From Labrenzia sp. PHM005 (GTDB lineage Bacteria; Pseudomonadota; Alphaproteobacteria; Rhizobiales; Stappiaceae), in the NCBI RefSeq assembly GCF_006517275.1, contig NZ_CP041191.1, positions 4,583,001 to 4,647,000 of the forward strand: a DNA stretch of 64,000 nucleotides, given 5' to 3'. Under the pieces are notes generated by a model. It worked only from the letters and a program-made list of their open reading frames with translations. It was not told the origin of the DNA and searched no databases. Shown piece after piece: positions 18,361-28,572 of this stretch; the stretch's first letter is position 1; each line of letters starts with the position of its first letter. A program made the translations under genes and the position numbers.

Positions 18361-19890
18361 GTGACGGAATTTCGGCGGAGATACACCGACAAATCAGACA
18401 GTGCGTCACGCACCCAAATCTCCAGGCTCGCCTTCCTTTTGGCAGCTCTCTTGATCGCGGTGACGTCAATTTCCCTGGCATTTGTCGGTTACGTTGCTTC
18501 GCTCGCCTCTACCAAGCAAGCGATTGCCAACGAAGAAAGACTGTTTCGAAATGCACTGGATGAGCGGTTACGCGATATTGTCCGCGAACAAAGCTCCATC
18601 GGCATTTCCGATGAAACAGTGACGAAACTGGTCCGCGGTTTTGATCCAGTTTATGCCCGCCAGAGCTTTAACATGCTCTGGACCAATTACCGCCATAACA
18701 AGGTTTTGCTGATCTCCGGCACCAAACAAGTCCTTGCCGAATCTTTTCAGGACTACACCCACATCACCAAGCGGCCGGCAAGCGAAACACCTGCACTCAC
18801 ACCGGTCATTCAACGAGCGAACGAACTATATGCCGCCAATCGTGTTCGTGTCCCCGGCGGCTTTGGCCACCGGTCGGTTCAAGGACTGGAACTGGACCAA
18901 TATGCGCTCATGGGGGTCATCAGGCTCGACGGCAAACCCGCCCTCTACTCCGTCATACCCGTCATGCCCGACAACTACGACATCACACTTCCGGGTGGCG
19001 ACCCGACCTTGCTGATGTCCGTAAAATACATAGACAGCTTCCTCTTGGAGCGGTTGAATTCGCAGCTTAATTTTACCGAGTTGCGGTTCGAACCCAAGGT
19101 CATTCCGCCGGATGCTGGCCCATCCCATTTGGTAAAGAGCGCGGAAGGCGTAAACATCGGTTCGTTCCGGTGGGATAGCCAAACGGTAGTCGACTCCATT
19201 TGGCCGACTGTCATTCCGGTTATTGCCATGCTCAGCGTGACACTTGCCGCACTCGCATTTGGTATCGCCTGGAAGATTGGTCAGCTGACCCGCTCCTTGC
19301 AAAAGAGTGAAAAACAAAACCGATACCTTGCTCTTCATGACAATCTTTCCGGCCTTGCCAACCGCCTTCAGTTCACCCGTGTACTGGAAAGTTCGACGGC
19401 CGCCTTACCAAGCAAAACTTTCGCCATACTTCATTGTGATTTGGATAAGTTCAAAGAGGTTAACGACACTTTTGGTCATGCGGCCGGTGATACGGTGATC
19501 AAGATGATGGCGAAGCGGCTCAAGGAAGTCGTCGGCAAACCGGGGCTGGTCAGCCGTATCGGCGGCGACGAGTTCATGATTATCTACCGGGCGGGTACGA
19601 GCCGGAAAGAGCTGGACACTTTATGCCGGGCTCTGATCAGCAAAACGCTTGTCCCGATCCCGCTTGAAGGGGGCAACACAGCTAACATCGGGCTGAGTAT
19701 CGGAGTTGCCATCGCTCCCGCAGACGGCACGCTCCCAGAAGAGCTCGTCGCGCGATCCGATGCCGCCCTATACCGGGCCAAAGATCTTGGTCGCGGCCAA
19801 CACTTCTATTACAGCGATCTTATGAAAGACAGCTTCCTTCCGGAACACGACGCGACCACCGCTAAAAACTACTCGCCCCTGAGAGCCTAA
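18361..19890 (+). CDS. membrane diguanylate cyclase, CHASE4-like sensor + GGDEF
   Basis: Predicted synthesis of cyclic di-GMP in response to a periplasmic signal. The 509-residue protein starts at a GTG (GGAAAGA seven bases upstream). TM1 is at about residues 22-45; a periplasmic CHASE4-like domain follows (including VREQSSIGISDE and DPVYARQSFNMLW); TM2 is at about 283-303. The GGDEF domain has DNLSGLANR, DLDKFKEVNDTFGH and an intact active site GGDEF at 401-405. The residues before it (KPGL) do not fit the RxxD inhibitory site, so product inhibition may be absent. No EAL domain follows. Confidence 0.92.
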   Translation: MTEFRRRYTDKSDSASRTQISRLAFLLAALLIAVTSISLAFVGYVASLASTKQAIANEERLFRNALDERLRDIVREQSSIGISDETVTKLVRGFDPVYARQSFNMLWTNYRHNKVLLISGTKQVLAESFQDYTHITKRPASETPALTPVIQRANELYAANRVRVPGGFGHRSVQGLELDQYALMGVIRLDGKPALYSVIPVMPDNYDITLPGGDPTLLMSVKYIDSFLLERLNSQLNFTELRFEPKVIPPDAGPSHLVKSAEGVNIGSFRWDSQTVVDSIWPTVIPVIAMLSVTLAALAFGIAWKIGQLTRSLQKSEKQNRYLALHDNLSGLANRLQFTRVLESSTAALPSKTFAILHCDLDKFKEVNDTFGHAAGDTVIKMMAKRLKEVVGKPGLVSRIGGDEFMIIYRAGTSRKELDTLCRALISKTLVPIPLEGGNTANIGLSIGVAIAPADGTLPEELVARSDAALYRAKDLGRGQHFYYSDLMKDSFLPEHDATTAKNYSPLRA

Positions 19891-19901
19891 AGCATTGAAA
19901 C

Positions 19902-19933
19902 AAAAACCGCCGCGATTGCGTCGCGCCGGTTTT
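19902..19933. terminator. bidirectional terminator between the GGDEF gene and gor
   Basis: AAAACCG...CGCGA pairs with TCGCG...CGGTTTT around a short loop (about 19902-19933). On the plus strand it ends in TTTT; on the minus strand in TTTTTGTTTC. It lies between two convergent genes and can serve both. Confidence 0.7.
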
Positions 19934-19970
19934 CAGCTTGTCTTCAAGTCCTACTTCAAAGCTGGTCCGA

Positions 19971-21347
19971 TCAGCCGCGCAACCGTTCGGTCGGCTCGCG
20001 CATTGTAACCAGCTCTTCTGCTGCTGTCGGATGCACGGCAATCGTCCGGTCGAAGTCCGCTTTTGTGGCGCCCATCTCCAAAGTAATCCCGAGGATTTGT
20101 GCAAGTTCTCCGGCATCCGGACCGACAACATGGACACCCAGCACCTTTTGACTGTCCGCATCGACGATCATTTTCATGAGCATCTTTTCATCCCGGCCGG
20201 AGAGTGTGTGTTTCATCGGCCGGAAGCTTGACTTGTAGATATCGAGATTTGGGGTTCTCTCCAAGGCTTCTTCTTGGGTCAGCCCCACGGTTCCCATCTC
20301 TGGCTGCGAGAAAACCGCTGTCGCAATCAAGCTGTGATCGACGGTCCACGGTTTGTTGCCGAATACCGTGTCGGCAAACGCATGACCTTCACGGATGGCC
20401 ACAGGTGTCAGGTTGGCCCGGTTGGTCACATCGCCAACAGCGTAGATGGACTGAATGTTTGTTTGAGACTCTGCGCTAACCTTGATGGCACCGATCCCGT
20501 CCATTTCCACACCGGCTTTTTCCAATCCCAGGTCTTTGGTGTGCGGCCTGCGGCCAATGGCAAACATGATCTGATCAGCGGCCAGCGCCGCACCGCCTTT
20601 TGTTCGGCCAATCAGAGAACCGTCCGCCTGTTTTTCAATGGCGCTGAATGTATCATTCAAGGCGACCTTGATGCCCTTTTTCTCCATTTCCGCGCGCACG
20701 GTTTTACGCAGGTCCATATCAAAACCACGCAGGATCTCTTCGCCGCGGTAAATCAGGGTTGTATCAACACCCAGACCATTGAAGATGCCGGCAAACTCCA
20801 CCGCAATGTAACCACCACCAGCGACAACAATGCTGTTTGGCAATTCCTCGAGATGAAATGCTTCGTTGGACGTGATGACATGCTCACCGCCCGGCAAACT
20901 GGCATCGACATTCGGGGATGCCCCGACAGCGACCAGAATGTATTTCGCCCGGATTGTCTGGCCGGTCGCCAGCAGCCGCACGGTATGTTCATCTTCGATC
21001 ACCGCACGGCTGTCGTGAATTTCCACGCCGGTATTGTCCAGATTGCGCCGGTAAATCCCCTCCAGACGGGTGATTTCCTGATCCTTTGCCGCAATCAGCT
21101 TGTCCCAAGAGAACGTCCGCTCGCCAACACTCCAGCCGAAACCTTCGGCATCTTCGAATTCTTCAGAGAACTTGGAGGCATAGACAAAGAGCTTCTTCGG
21201 CACGCAGCCGCGGATCACACAAGTTCCACCGTACCGGTATTCTTCCGCAATCCCGACCCGGGCACCATGTGTTGCTGCGATACGGGCCGCGCGTACACCG
21301 CCTGATCCGCCGCCGATCACAAACAGATCATAGTCAAAGTCACTCAT
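19971..21347 (-). CDS. gor: glutathione-disulfide reductase
   Basis: FAD-dependent reductase that regenerates GSH from GSSG with NADPH. The 458-residue protein begins with the FAD-binding GGGSGGVRAAR and the redox-active disulfide GGTCVIRGCVPKK (Cys43, Cys48). The NAD(P) motif is GGGYIAVEFAG, and the C-terminal dimer domain has the catalytic HPTAAEE. Arginines in YRGEEILRGFDMDLR suit NADPH. The NXIRGC-like variant VIRGC is typical of glutathione reductase rather than dihydrolipoamide dehydrogenase. Confidence 0.94.
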   Translation of the reverse strand: MSDFDYDLFVIGGGSGGVRAARIAATHGARVGIAEEYRYGGTCVIRGCVPKKLFVYASKFSEEFEDAEGFGWSVGERTFSWDKLIAAKDQEITRLEGIYRRNLDNTGVEIHDSRAVIEDEHTVRLLATGQTIRAKYILVAVGASPNVDASLPGGEHVITSNEAFHLEELPNSIVVAGGGYIAVEFAGIFNGLGVDTTLIYRGEEILRGFDMDLRKTVRAEMEKKGIKVALNDTFSAIEKQADGSLIGRTKGGAALAADQIMFAIGRRPHTKDLGLEKAGVEMDGIGAIKVSAESQTNIQSIYAVGDVTNRANLTPVAIREGHAFADTVFGNKPWTVDHSLIATAVFSQPEMGTVGLTQEEALERTPNLDIYKSSFRPMKHTLSGRDEKMLMKMIVDADSQKVLGVHVVGPDAGELAQILGITLEMGATKADFDRTIAVHPTAAEELVTMREPTERLRG

Positions 21348-21483
21348 CTAACGCCCCTTGGAATTTCTTCAGGTCTCTTGGCCAGCGGGTTAGTGGCCTC
21401 GCAGCCCACATAAGCGATCCCTGGCTGGAAACAAGTCCTGGCCAGACGACCGGCCAGGAACAAGGAACGCTTGAGTTCTTATG

Positions 21484-21575
21484 CATCGGGCCGCTTTCGC
21501 GGCCCGGTTTAGCGAACGGGCTCCCGTATCATCGGCCCGTTGAGGTGACGGGAGCCTCCTCGTAGCAGAGGCTCA
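21484..21575. other. cluster of strong hairpins between gor and the DUF2059 gene
   Basis: Three inverted repeats lie close together: CGGGCCGC/GCGGCCCG (about 21487-21506), GGCTCCCGT/ACGGGAGCC (about 21520-21556) and GAGCCTC/GAGGCTC (about 21551-21573), the last two overlapping. None has a clear T-run. They are immediately downstream of the rpiA-DUF2059 operon and could protect or end that transcript. Confidence 0.45.
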
Positions 21576-21587
21576 CTCATCGATCAC

Positions 21588-22100
21588 TTATTCTTTAGGT
21601 GCTTCAGTTTCGCCCTTGGTCAGCTCTTCTTGAACCATAGCAACCATATCGACACTCAGACGGTCCTGCCATTCTCGGCTTGCATTGACGGATTTGCCGG
21701 TGATTTCAGCAATGCTGTCCCGCAGCTTAGAGCCGAGCGGTGTCCGGTAAAACTCTGCGAGCTGTACCAGTTCTTCTTCTGTAAATGCGCCTGCCCAAAC
21801 TCTGTAGATTTCCTGGTTCAATTCGGCGCGCCGCGGAGCTAGCTGCAAAGCGACGTTTTGAACCACTTCAGCAATCTCTTCTGCCCGGGTCGGATCATTC
21901 TGAGTAAAGGCAGACAATGTCTGCTCTGACATCACAAACAAGATGGCGTCGAACGGTTCCAGCACCTTTGTTTCGATCGCAACAGCTTTTGCAGCTTCTA
22001 TGTGACTGTCAGAAAAGCTGTCTTGAGCGACCGCATTACCCGAGATCGCGCCCAGCGTCATCATCGCCAGACCAATACGGGCAAACTTCATAGATTTCAT
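21588..22100 (-). CDS. exported DUF2059 protein
   Basis: A 170-residue protein whose ATG at 22100 overlaps the rpiA stop (ATGA), with AAGGAG eight bases upstream. The signal peptide ends near NAVAQ. The DUF2059 region includes the late block [22 protein letters not shown], typical of this small helical family of unknown function. It is the second gene of an operon with rpiA. Confidence 0.85.
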   Translation of the reverse strand: MKSMKFARIGLAMMTLGAISGNAVAQDSFSDSHIEAAKAVAIETKVLEPFDAILFVMSEQTLSAFTQNDPTRAEEIAEVVQNVALQLAPRRAELNQEIYRVWAGAFTEEELVQLAEFYRTPLGSKLRDSIAEITGKSVNASREWQDRLSVDMVAMVQEELTKGETEAPKE

Positions 22101-22852
22101 TTCTTTGACTCCTTGGCGGTCCTCCGGAGTATTCTCCGGCAACCAAAATTCGCTAAAATCGACGCAGGCGTAATCGTCTTTACCCCATCTTCTCCGGCCA
22201 CGTAAGCCTTCGATGCAAGTTTCAGGAAAAGACCGTGTTCGACGACGCCCGGTATCTCGACCAAAGCTTCAGCAAGCAGGGCTGGGTTTTCGATCCGCTC
22301 AAGATGCGCATCGAAGATTACATGCCCGCCATCTGTGACGAAAGCTTGTCCGCCAGCAACGCGAAGTTCCAGTTTTTGCGGCAGGCCCAAATCGGCCAGC
22401 GCAGACAAGATTGCGCGGCGTGTGGCTTCCTGTCCAAACGGCACAACTTCGATCGGTAATGGAAACTGACCAAGCGTTGGAACATTCTTGCTGCCATCGG
22501 CAATCACAATCATCTGCTTGGACGCGGCTGCGACGATTTTCTCTCGCAAAAGCGCACCACCTCCCCCCTTGATCAGGGCAAGGTTTGCGTCAAGTTCATC
22601 CGCTCCATCGACCGTAAGATCCAGCTCCGGCATTTCTTCCAGAGTGGTCAGCTTTACGCCCAAGCTGGAGGCCAGCTCCGCTGTGCGTTCAGATGTTGGT
22701 ACACCGATAATGTCCAAGCCATCATCAATCCGTTTGGCCAGTGCCCGGACGAAAAACTCAGCAGTCGAACCAGTCCCAATCCCAAGGCGCATTCCAGAAG
22801 TAACGTCTTCCGCTGCCCGCTCAGCCGCCAGCTGCTTAAAGTGATCGCTCAT
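22097..22852 (-). CDS. rpiA: ribose-5-phosphate isomerase A
   Basis: Non-oxidative pentose phosphate enzyme that interconverts ribose 5-phosphate and ribulose 5-phosphate. The 251 residues include [15 protein letters not shown] (phosphate loop), [27 protein letters not shown] with the catalytic Asp, Glu and Lys region, and [10 protein letters not shown]. It is the upstream gene of a two-gene operon with a 4-bp overlap to the DUF2059 gene. Confidence 0.96.
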   Translation of the reverse strand: MSDHFKQLAAERAAEDVTSGMRLGIGTGSTAEFFVRALAKRIDDGLDIIGVPTSERTAELASSLGVKLTTLEEMPELDLTVDGADELDANLALIKGGGGALLREKIVAAASKQMIVIADGSKNVPTLGQFPLPIEVVPFGQEATRRAILSALADLGLPQKLELRVAGGQAFVTDGGHVIFDAHLERIENPALLAEALVEIPGVVEHGLFLKLASKAYVAGEDGVKTITPASILANFGCRRILRRTAKESKK

Positions 22853-23075
22853 AGTCCGTTTCTCCGGTTCTCACGCACGCCGATTGCAGCGTACCGGCCA
22901 GTTTGTTGGATTGACCGCGCGGTCCTTAGCATGGCTGACAAGCATGGGTCCAGATCGTTTGCAATTTTCAACCGGGATCGGCAAGCGGACCCGTTGACGC
23001 ATAGTTAACCCTAGTTTCAGAAAATTCGAAAATAATACAGTTTGATTCGAGATCCTGGCTAAGAGGCTGATCAGA

Positions 23076-24845
23076 ATGTTCAAAATAAAAAGGAAGTTGA
23101 ACACTTCTCCCACCTCAGCAACAAACGCACTGGATAATTCTGGCACTGTTGAAGATACTAAGGATGATACGCTCGAGGACGGCAAAACCTCCTCCGACAT
23201 CATGGTCCACGCTCTCGATAGTCTGGAAGGTGATCTAAAGGTCGCCGCAAAAAGTATCGATGTTGCGGCGAGCAAGGTTCAAGACAAACTCGGCACGCAA
23301 GCTGACATTCTTGAGGAAATCAAATCCGGCAGCCAGGTGCTCACTGACCAAGCGACCATGGCCGGGCAAAATGTTACCGAACTTACCGCCTCGATCCAGA
23401 ATCTGTCCTCAGCAAGCGCTGAAATCGGCACCCAAGTCGGTGTTTCGAACGATCTTGCGGTAGAAGCCAGGGATGTTGCCGATCAGGCAAACCAAGGCGT
23501 TCTTCAACTCAAAAGCGCCATCGAAGATATTGCCAATGTAGTCGGGTTGATTTCTGATATCGCCAAACAAACCAACCTTTTGGCCCTCAATGCCACTATC
23601 GAGGCAGCGCGCGCAGGTGAAGCCGGTCGCGGATTTGCCGTTGTCGCCGGTGAAGTCAAAGCCCTATCCGTTGAAACTCAATCGGCAACAGAACAAATTG
23701 TCGCCAACATAGATAAGCTGAACCATTCAGCTGAGCTCAGCCTCGGTTCGGTAAGCCGCATCATAGATGTGATCGGCCAGATCCGGCCGAGCTTTGCTGC
23801 CGTCGAAGACGCTGTTCAAACACAGGTAGAGACCACCGCTCTCGTTGGCCAAAAGGCCGAAGAGACCGATACTTTTGTTCAGGAAGTTGTCCGCCGGGTC
23901 GATAAAATCAGAACGTCTGCGGATCAAGCGGAAGCAAATGGGGCCCGTGTCCGCGAAGCTGGTGACGAGATGAACGTCACCACTAAGGCACTGCAGTCAC
24001 GCTTTGCCATGATGATCCGGCAAATGGAGGCTGGTGACCGACGAAAGAACGACCGCCTGCCAGCAAAAATTGCCGGAACGTTTACATCTGGAAAAGTGAC
24101 TGGCCGCCTGGAAACCCGGGACCTTTCGAGAGGTGGGGTACTGTTTAAAACGGAGAACCACGACTTGCTTCGAAACGGTTCTCAAATCCGCCTTGAGTTG
24201 AAGGGTCTCGGATCCACTGACGCAAAGATCGTCGGTGTTTCCGAAGCTGGTTGCCACTGCTCGTTCACCGATCCCGATGCGCGTTTCCTGGCCGAGCTAG
24301 AGCAAAAGATTGCCCAAATCCATCAAAGCTATGCAAAAGACGTGGACACAGCACAGTCCGGGGCAGCGCGTATTACATCAGCAATGGAAGACTTGGTTGC
24401 CCGGCGGGTTCTGACGTTGAATGATCTTTTCGACACAGACTACCAGCCGATTAGCGGGACCGATCCTTTGCAGGTTTCGACCCGGGCTCTCAAAGCGCTG
24501 GAAAACACCCTCCCGAATATCCAGGAGGACATTCTTGGCCGCAATAAAGGCATGGCTTTTTGTGCGGCCGTCGATCGCAACGGCTATCTCCCGGTCCATA
24601 ACCTCATCTTTTCCAAACCGCAAAAACCTGATGATCCAACCTGGAATGTCGCCAACTGCAGGAACAAGCGGATCTTTGATGATCGCGCAGGTCTAACCGC
24701 GGCGCGCAACACACGCCCGTTCCTAATTCAGTCCTACCCGCGCGACATGGGCGGTGGAAACATCGTCTGGATGAAGGAAGTCGATGCGCCGATTTTCGTG
24801 CAAGGGCGGCATTGGGGCGGTTTCAGAACAGCTTATAAACTGTGA
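23076..24845 (+). CDS. soluble methyl-accepting chemotaxis protein with PilZ domain
   Basis: A 589-residue chemoreceptor without any transmembrane segment, so cytosolic. A long helical region leads to the conserved signalling tip [21 protein letters not shown] (about 162-181, quoted in two parts: [13 protein letters not shown] then TIEAARAG). A PilZ domain follows (about 320-405) with RRKNDR (RxxxR) and DLSRGG (DxSxxG), the residues that hold cyclic di-GMP. The C-terminal 160 residues ([11 protein letters not shown]..., [22 protein letters not shown]) form a Cache-like sensor module found at the C-terminus of some alphaproteobacterial receptors. The protein should connect c-di-GMP to CheA signalling; that output is inferred. 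Confidence 0.88.
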   Translation: MFKIKRKLNTSPTSATNALDNSGTVEDTKDDTLEDGKTSSDIMVHALDSLEGDLKVAAKSIDVAASKVQDKLGTQADILEEIKSGSQVLTDQATMAGQNVTELTASIQNLSSASAEIGTQVGVSNDLAVEARDVADQANQGVLQLKSAIEDIANVVGLISDIAKQTNLLALNATIEAARAGEAGRGFAVVAGEVKALSVETQSATEQIVANIDKLNHSAELSLGSVSRIIDVIGQIRPSFAAVEDAVQTQVETTALVGQKAEETDTFVQEVVRRVDKIRTSADQAEANGARVREAGDEMNVTTKALQSRFAMMIRQMEAGDRRKNDRLPAKIAGTFTSGKVTGRLETRDLSRGGVLFKTENHDLLRNGSQIRLELKGLGSTDAKIVGVSEAGCHCSFTDPDARFLAELEQKIAQIHQSYAKDVDTAQSGAARITSAMEDLVARRVLTLNDLFDTDYQPISGTDPLQVSTRALKALENTLPNIQEDILGRNKGMAFCAAVDRNGYLPVHNLIFSKPQKPDDPTWNVANCRNKRIFDDRAGLTAARNTRPFLIQSYPRDMGGGNIVWMKEVDAPIFVQGRHWGGFRTAYKL

Positions 24846-24950
24846 GGCAAGGCCCGCCCCCGGCTGCAAATAACCGGATTGCCCTGTCACCTTGCAGCAC
24901 GACACAAATACGGCTAGGCAATTGCATCATCTGTCCAGCCTGAGGTTCTT

Positions 24951-25625
24951 ATGTCTGTTCTCGTTTTTGATCTCGACGGTACGCTTGTCTCGTCCATGGA
25001 GGATCTCGTGGCAACGCTCAACGCAGTCTTGAGCAAAGCCGGGCATGGCACGGTCCCCCAGGAAAAAGTGAGCAACATGGTAGGCATGGGCGCAAAGGTG
25101 CTTTTGCAACGAGGCTTGGATTATTTGGATGTTGCCTGGACCGACGAGACGATCGCTCCGCTTTTCGAAGATTTTCTAGAGCATTATGCCGCTAACATAG
25201 CCGTCCACACACGCCCTTTCGGGGGCGTACTCCCGGCTTTGGAGCGCTTCCGGGCGGAGGGTTGGAAACTTGCGATTTGCACCAATAAATCAGAACGCCT
25301 GACCCTGCCGCTTCTGGAGGAACTCGGCATGACACAGTATTTTGATGCCGTGGTCGGCGGCGACACGTTTTCTGTGTCCAAACCTGATGCTGCCCCAGTT
25401 CTTGGTGCAATTGAGCGCGCAGGCGGCCAGACAGCCGGTTCCATCATGATTGGGGACAGCATCACGGATATCAACGCCGCCCGCGCGGCGGGCATCCCGG
25501 TGATTGCTGTTGATTTTGGCTACACTCCCGTTCCGGTCACCGAGCTTGGGCCGGACCGGGTGATTTCTCATTTTGATGAGCTGGCGGATGTAGTCGCCGC
25601 TCTCTCGTTGGCTCAATCAGCGTAG
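24951..25625 (+). CDS. gph: phosphoglycolate phosphatase-like HAD hydrolase
   Basis: A 224-residue HAD phosphatase. Motif I is VFDLDGTLV with nucleophile Asp7 and acid Asp9, motif II is CTNKS, motif III includes the Lys in SKPDAAP, and motif IV is IGDSITDINAA. The cap is the small helical type between motifs I and II. Length and motifs suit Gph, which removes 2-phosphoglycolate, but relatives with other substrates are common. GAGG is ten bases upstream of the ATG. Confidence 0.85.
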   Translation: MSVLVFDLDGTLVSSMEDLVATLNAVLSKAGHGTVPQEKVSNMVGMGAKVLLQRGLDYLDVAWTDETIAPLFEDFLEHYAANIAVHTRPFGGVLPALERFRAEGWKLAICTNKSERLTLPLLEELGMTQYFDAVVGGDTFSVSKPDAAPVLGAIERAGGQTAGSIMIGDSITDINAARAAGIPVIAVDFGYTPVPVTELGPDRVISHFDELADVVAALSLAQSA

Positions 25626-25802
25626 GCTCATACTAACGTAATTCTCTCTTTTCTAGTCCAACATTTTGCTGGAACTTACACGACGGCGACCTCAAATCTT
25701 TCGCAATCCCCAAAGGAATTTAAACGTTTGAGTGGCTAATCTGTCACAAACGCCGTGTCCTGCTATTCTGTTGCAACTGATTCCCGATGAGGCAGAAAAC
25801 AA

Positions 25803-27656
25803 ATGGCAACGCAGGCCGCGAATAATCCCATCAGAGAAAAACTGCTCAAGGGTATTTCCCTGCAGAAATCCGGCGAATATGAAAAAGCGCAGCGGGTTTA
25901 TAAGCAGGTTGTCAAAAAGGCCCCCAAAAACCCAGATGGCTTGCATCTGCTCGGGGTAACCTATCGGCAACTCGGTTTTCCGAAACGCGCGCTGGAGTAC
26001 ATCCGGAAAGCCATTGCACTCAGCCCAAACCAATCGGTTTTCTATGCCAATTTAGCCCGAACCATGATGGACCTTGGAACGGACCCAGACAGTCTTTTAG
26101 TGATTTGCAACAAAGCCTTAGATCTAAATCCTAGAGAACGGGAAGCCCGCAATATCAAGGGCATCGCGCTTACAAAAAAGAAGGAATATCATGAAGCTGA
26201 GCTGATCTTCCAAGGCCTGATAGGGGAAGACCCTGATTACAAGGATGCCTACCGGAATTTTGCGACACTCCTGATGGAGGCGGACAAGACAGAACACGCA
26301 GTCAACTTCTTCATCAAAGCGGTGATGATGGAGCCTGACAATCCAGAAAACTACATTTTGCGAGCACGGTGCCGTTTGAAATTGGAGCAATACGAGCCAT
26401 CTCAATATGAATTGTCAGAAGCGCTGAGGCGGTTTCCGGACAACGCGGATGTCAATCATGAGGCAGCCCGTCTTCTTTTCCGCATGAACGAGACCAGTCA
26501 AGCCATTTCCTATGCTCGCATCGCCTACGAGAAAGATCCGGACGATTACCACAAATGCGTAACCCTCGGTGTCAATCTCCTCATGCACGGCGATAACCAA
26601 GAGTCGCTGGAGGTTATGAAAGCCGCCAGTAGGCTAGCGCCTGAAAGTAACAAAACCGTAGAATGGAACCTGGCCCTGGCGTATCTCGCCAACGGCGATC
26701 TCAAGAACGGTTGGAAACACCATCCAGCGCGTTTCCAAGATCCGACAGCGAAAGTCCACCGCAGAACTTTCGATGTGCCAGCCTGGAAAGGTGAGGATAT
26801 CTCCGACAAGACGGTATTGGTTTGGACCGACCAAGGCCTCGGTGATGCGCTTAAAGCTGGCACCATGCTGCCAGAACTGATTTCTCGGGCAGGCCACATT
26901 ATTGTCGAAATGTCCGAAAAAGGAGCGGCTCTCTTCCGGCATTCCTTCCCGAATACGACGTGCCGTAAGTCGCGCATGAACGAGAACTTTGAAGCCACTT
27001 CCTCAGACTACGATGTACACGCAAACATTGCGGATTTGGTGTCGTTCTTCAGACCGACCATCCAATCCTTCAAAGATGCTCCTTGTCCTGTCTTTTCATT
27101 CGAGAAAGACCGGGCCATTGAATATCTGCAACGCCTAAATGGGCATCAAGACAAACCAGTGATAGGGTTCTCCTGGCGTTCGCAAAACTTGGCGGTTGCA
27201 CGCGCAAGATTCTATTTATCTGCACCTGGAATTGCACCGGTTCTGGAATCGCGGGACGCGATTTTCGTCAATTTGCAATACAAAACGATCGACAAGGAAA
27301 TCGCATTTCTGAAACAGAAGTTCCCTGAGAAGTTCCATTACTTCGAAGACGTTGATCTCTTCGATGATCTCATGGGCGCAGCCGCGCTGACCGCTTGCTG
27401 TGATTTCGTCGTTTCTGCAAATACAAGTGTTGCCGATATGGCCGGTATTCTCAATATCCCGTCCATCCGTTTCGGCCAGGAAGAGGCAGCTCTTCTCCTA
27501 GGCCAGGACAATCCGCCCTGGTATCCGTCCATGACCTATATGCACCCATATAAAGACAAGCCGTGCTCAGAGTTCGTGCCTGAAATCATCAAGGAAATGG
27601 ACCGTCAACTAGAGAATTGGACCCCAGAGCGGCGGAACAAACGTCTGGGACTCTAA
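25803..27656 (+). CDS. TPR protein with C-terminal glycosyltransferase-like domain
   Basis: A 617-residue cytosolic protein. Residues about 5-300 form about eight tetratricopeptide repeats (for example EYEKAQRVYKQVVKKAPKNPD and QAISYARIAYEKDPDDY, quoted in part). Residues about 340-600 resemble GT41/GT9-type domains of bacterial TPR proteins: VLVWTDQGLGDALKAGTMLPEL, VIGFSWRS, and VSANTSVADMAGILNIPSI near the nucleotide-binding end. Such proteins often glycosylate flagellin or other surface proteins. It converges on the nonulosonate-type operon (27 bp apart), which supports a sugar role. Activity and target are inferred. Confidence 0.75.
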   Translation: MATQAANNPIREKLLKGISLQKSGEYEKAQRVYKQVVKKAPKNPDGLHLLGVTYRQLGFPKRALEYIRKAIALSPNQSVFYANLARTMMDLGTDPDSLLVICNKALDLNPREREARNIKGIALTKKKEYHEAELIFQGLIGEDPDYKDAYRNFATLLMEADKTEHAVNFFIKAVMMEPDNPENYILRARCRLKLEQYEPSQYELSEALRRFPDNADVNHEAARLLFRMNETSQAISYARIAYEKDPDDYHKCVTLGVNLLMHGDNQESLEVMKAASRLAPESNKTVEWNLALAYLANGDLKNGWKHHPARFQDPTAKVHRRTFDVPAWKGEDISDKTVLVWTDQGLGDALKAGTMLPELISRAGHIIVEMSEKGAALFRHSFPNTTCRKSRMNENFEATSSDYDVHANIADLVSFFRPTIQSFKDAPCPVFSFEKDRAIEYLQRLNGHQDKPVIGFSWRSQNLAVARARFYLSAPGIAPVLESRDAIFVNLQYKTIDKEIAFLKQKFPEKFHYFEDVDLFDDLMGAAALTACCDFVVSANTSVADMAGILNIPSIRFGQEEAALLLGQDNPPWYPSMTYMHPYKDKPCSEFVPEIIKEMDRQLENWTPERRNKRLGL

Positions 27657-27683
27657 CAGATCTTTACTGGTGGATTTGGACGA

Positions 27684-28562
27684 TCAGGCCGGTTTGCGGG
27701 CGATCGCGACCAATGTGTCCGTGACGTCAATCCGGTTGAGCGCGGCTTCGTAGGATCTCTGCAAATCAGGTGTATCAATCGCCGCCAGCGTCGATTTATG
27801 CCCACCTGGTTTTCCGGCGGAAAGCCAGGTCAGATGGTTCGACAAAGGATAACGCTGCACGCCTTCTATGACGATGTCGCCATATCCAGAAGAAGCAAGC
27901 AGACGGGAAAGACTGTCGCGGGTATGCAGCACGAGATGCTGGCTCCACAGCGTGAATGCTTTGAACGCTTCGCTTTTCAATTCATTCAGCAAGACATCTT
28001 TTGCATGTGGCACTTCAGCGACCAGCAGACCGCCCGGTTTTAAAACCCGGTAGAGTTCTTGAAGGATCGGTTTCGGCTCCGGCAGGTGTTCCAAGACATG
28101 GAAGCTGAGCGCACTGTCCATGGAGTTATCCGGCAGGGCCGACAAGGACGTATGGCAGGAAATGCCGTTGGCGTTGAGCGCGGTCACATAATCGTCTTGA
28201 AGTTCAACACCGCAGCAGCTCTGCGCTTCGTTTTGAACCGCATGCAGGAAGGACCCGTCGCCGCAGCCGAATTCGACGATGTGTTTGCCCGTAACATAGG
28301 GCCGGTATGCCGCCATGCGCCGTGCCGCGTCGGTCATAACTTCATAGTCGCGTTTGCCAATCAGGGCTTCATTTGCCTGACGATAGGCTCCATCTTCATA
28401 GACTTCGTCGCCACCATAGAAGCCGTCGATGTAGATCACGCCAGATGAGCTGTCGCGGTAGACCGTAACATTGTCGCGGTCCCGGGTTCGGGAGGCGAAA
28501 ACTTCTTGGGTCGCTTTGCTGGCAACACCCAGTTCTTCCAAAGTCTCAAAAATACTCGCCAT
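27684..28562 (-). CDS. class I SAM methyltransferase of the glycan operon
   Basis: The ATG at 28562 with GAGGA ten bases upstream gives 292 residues; the open frame to 28931 only shadows the cytidylyltransferase gene. Residues about 90-200 form a Rossmann methyltransferase: motif I VEFGCGDGSFLHAV, motif II region CCGVELQDDYV, LSFHVLEHLPEP and KPGGLLVAEVPH. The N-terminal 85 residues (VTVYRDSSSGVIYID) are a small added domain. Last gene of a four-gene operon. A role in methylating the operon's sugar is likely but unproven. Confidence 0.85.
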   Translation of the reverse strand: MASIFETLEELGVASKATQEVFASRTRDRDNVTVYRDSSSGVIYIDGFYGGDEVYEDGAYRQANEALIGKRDYEVMTDAARRMAAYRPYVTGKHIVEFGCGDGSFLHAVQNEAQSCCGVELQDDYVTALNANGISCHTSLSALPDNSMDSALSFHVLEHLPEPKPILQELYRVLKPGGLLVAEVPHAKDVLLNELKSEAFKAFTLWSQHLVLHTRDSLSRLLASSGYGDIVIEGVQRYPLSNHLTWLSAGKPGGHKSTLAAIDTPDLQRSYEAALNRIDVTDTLVAIARKPA

Positions 28563-28572
28563 GGGCTTGTCC

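Noticed and set aside
20274..21305. Plus-strand open frame of 343 codons
   Set aside because: Antisense to glutathione reductase, whose motifs are certain; the translation has no domain.
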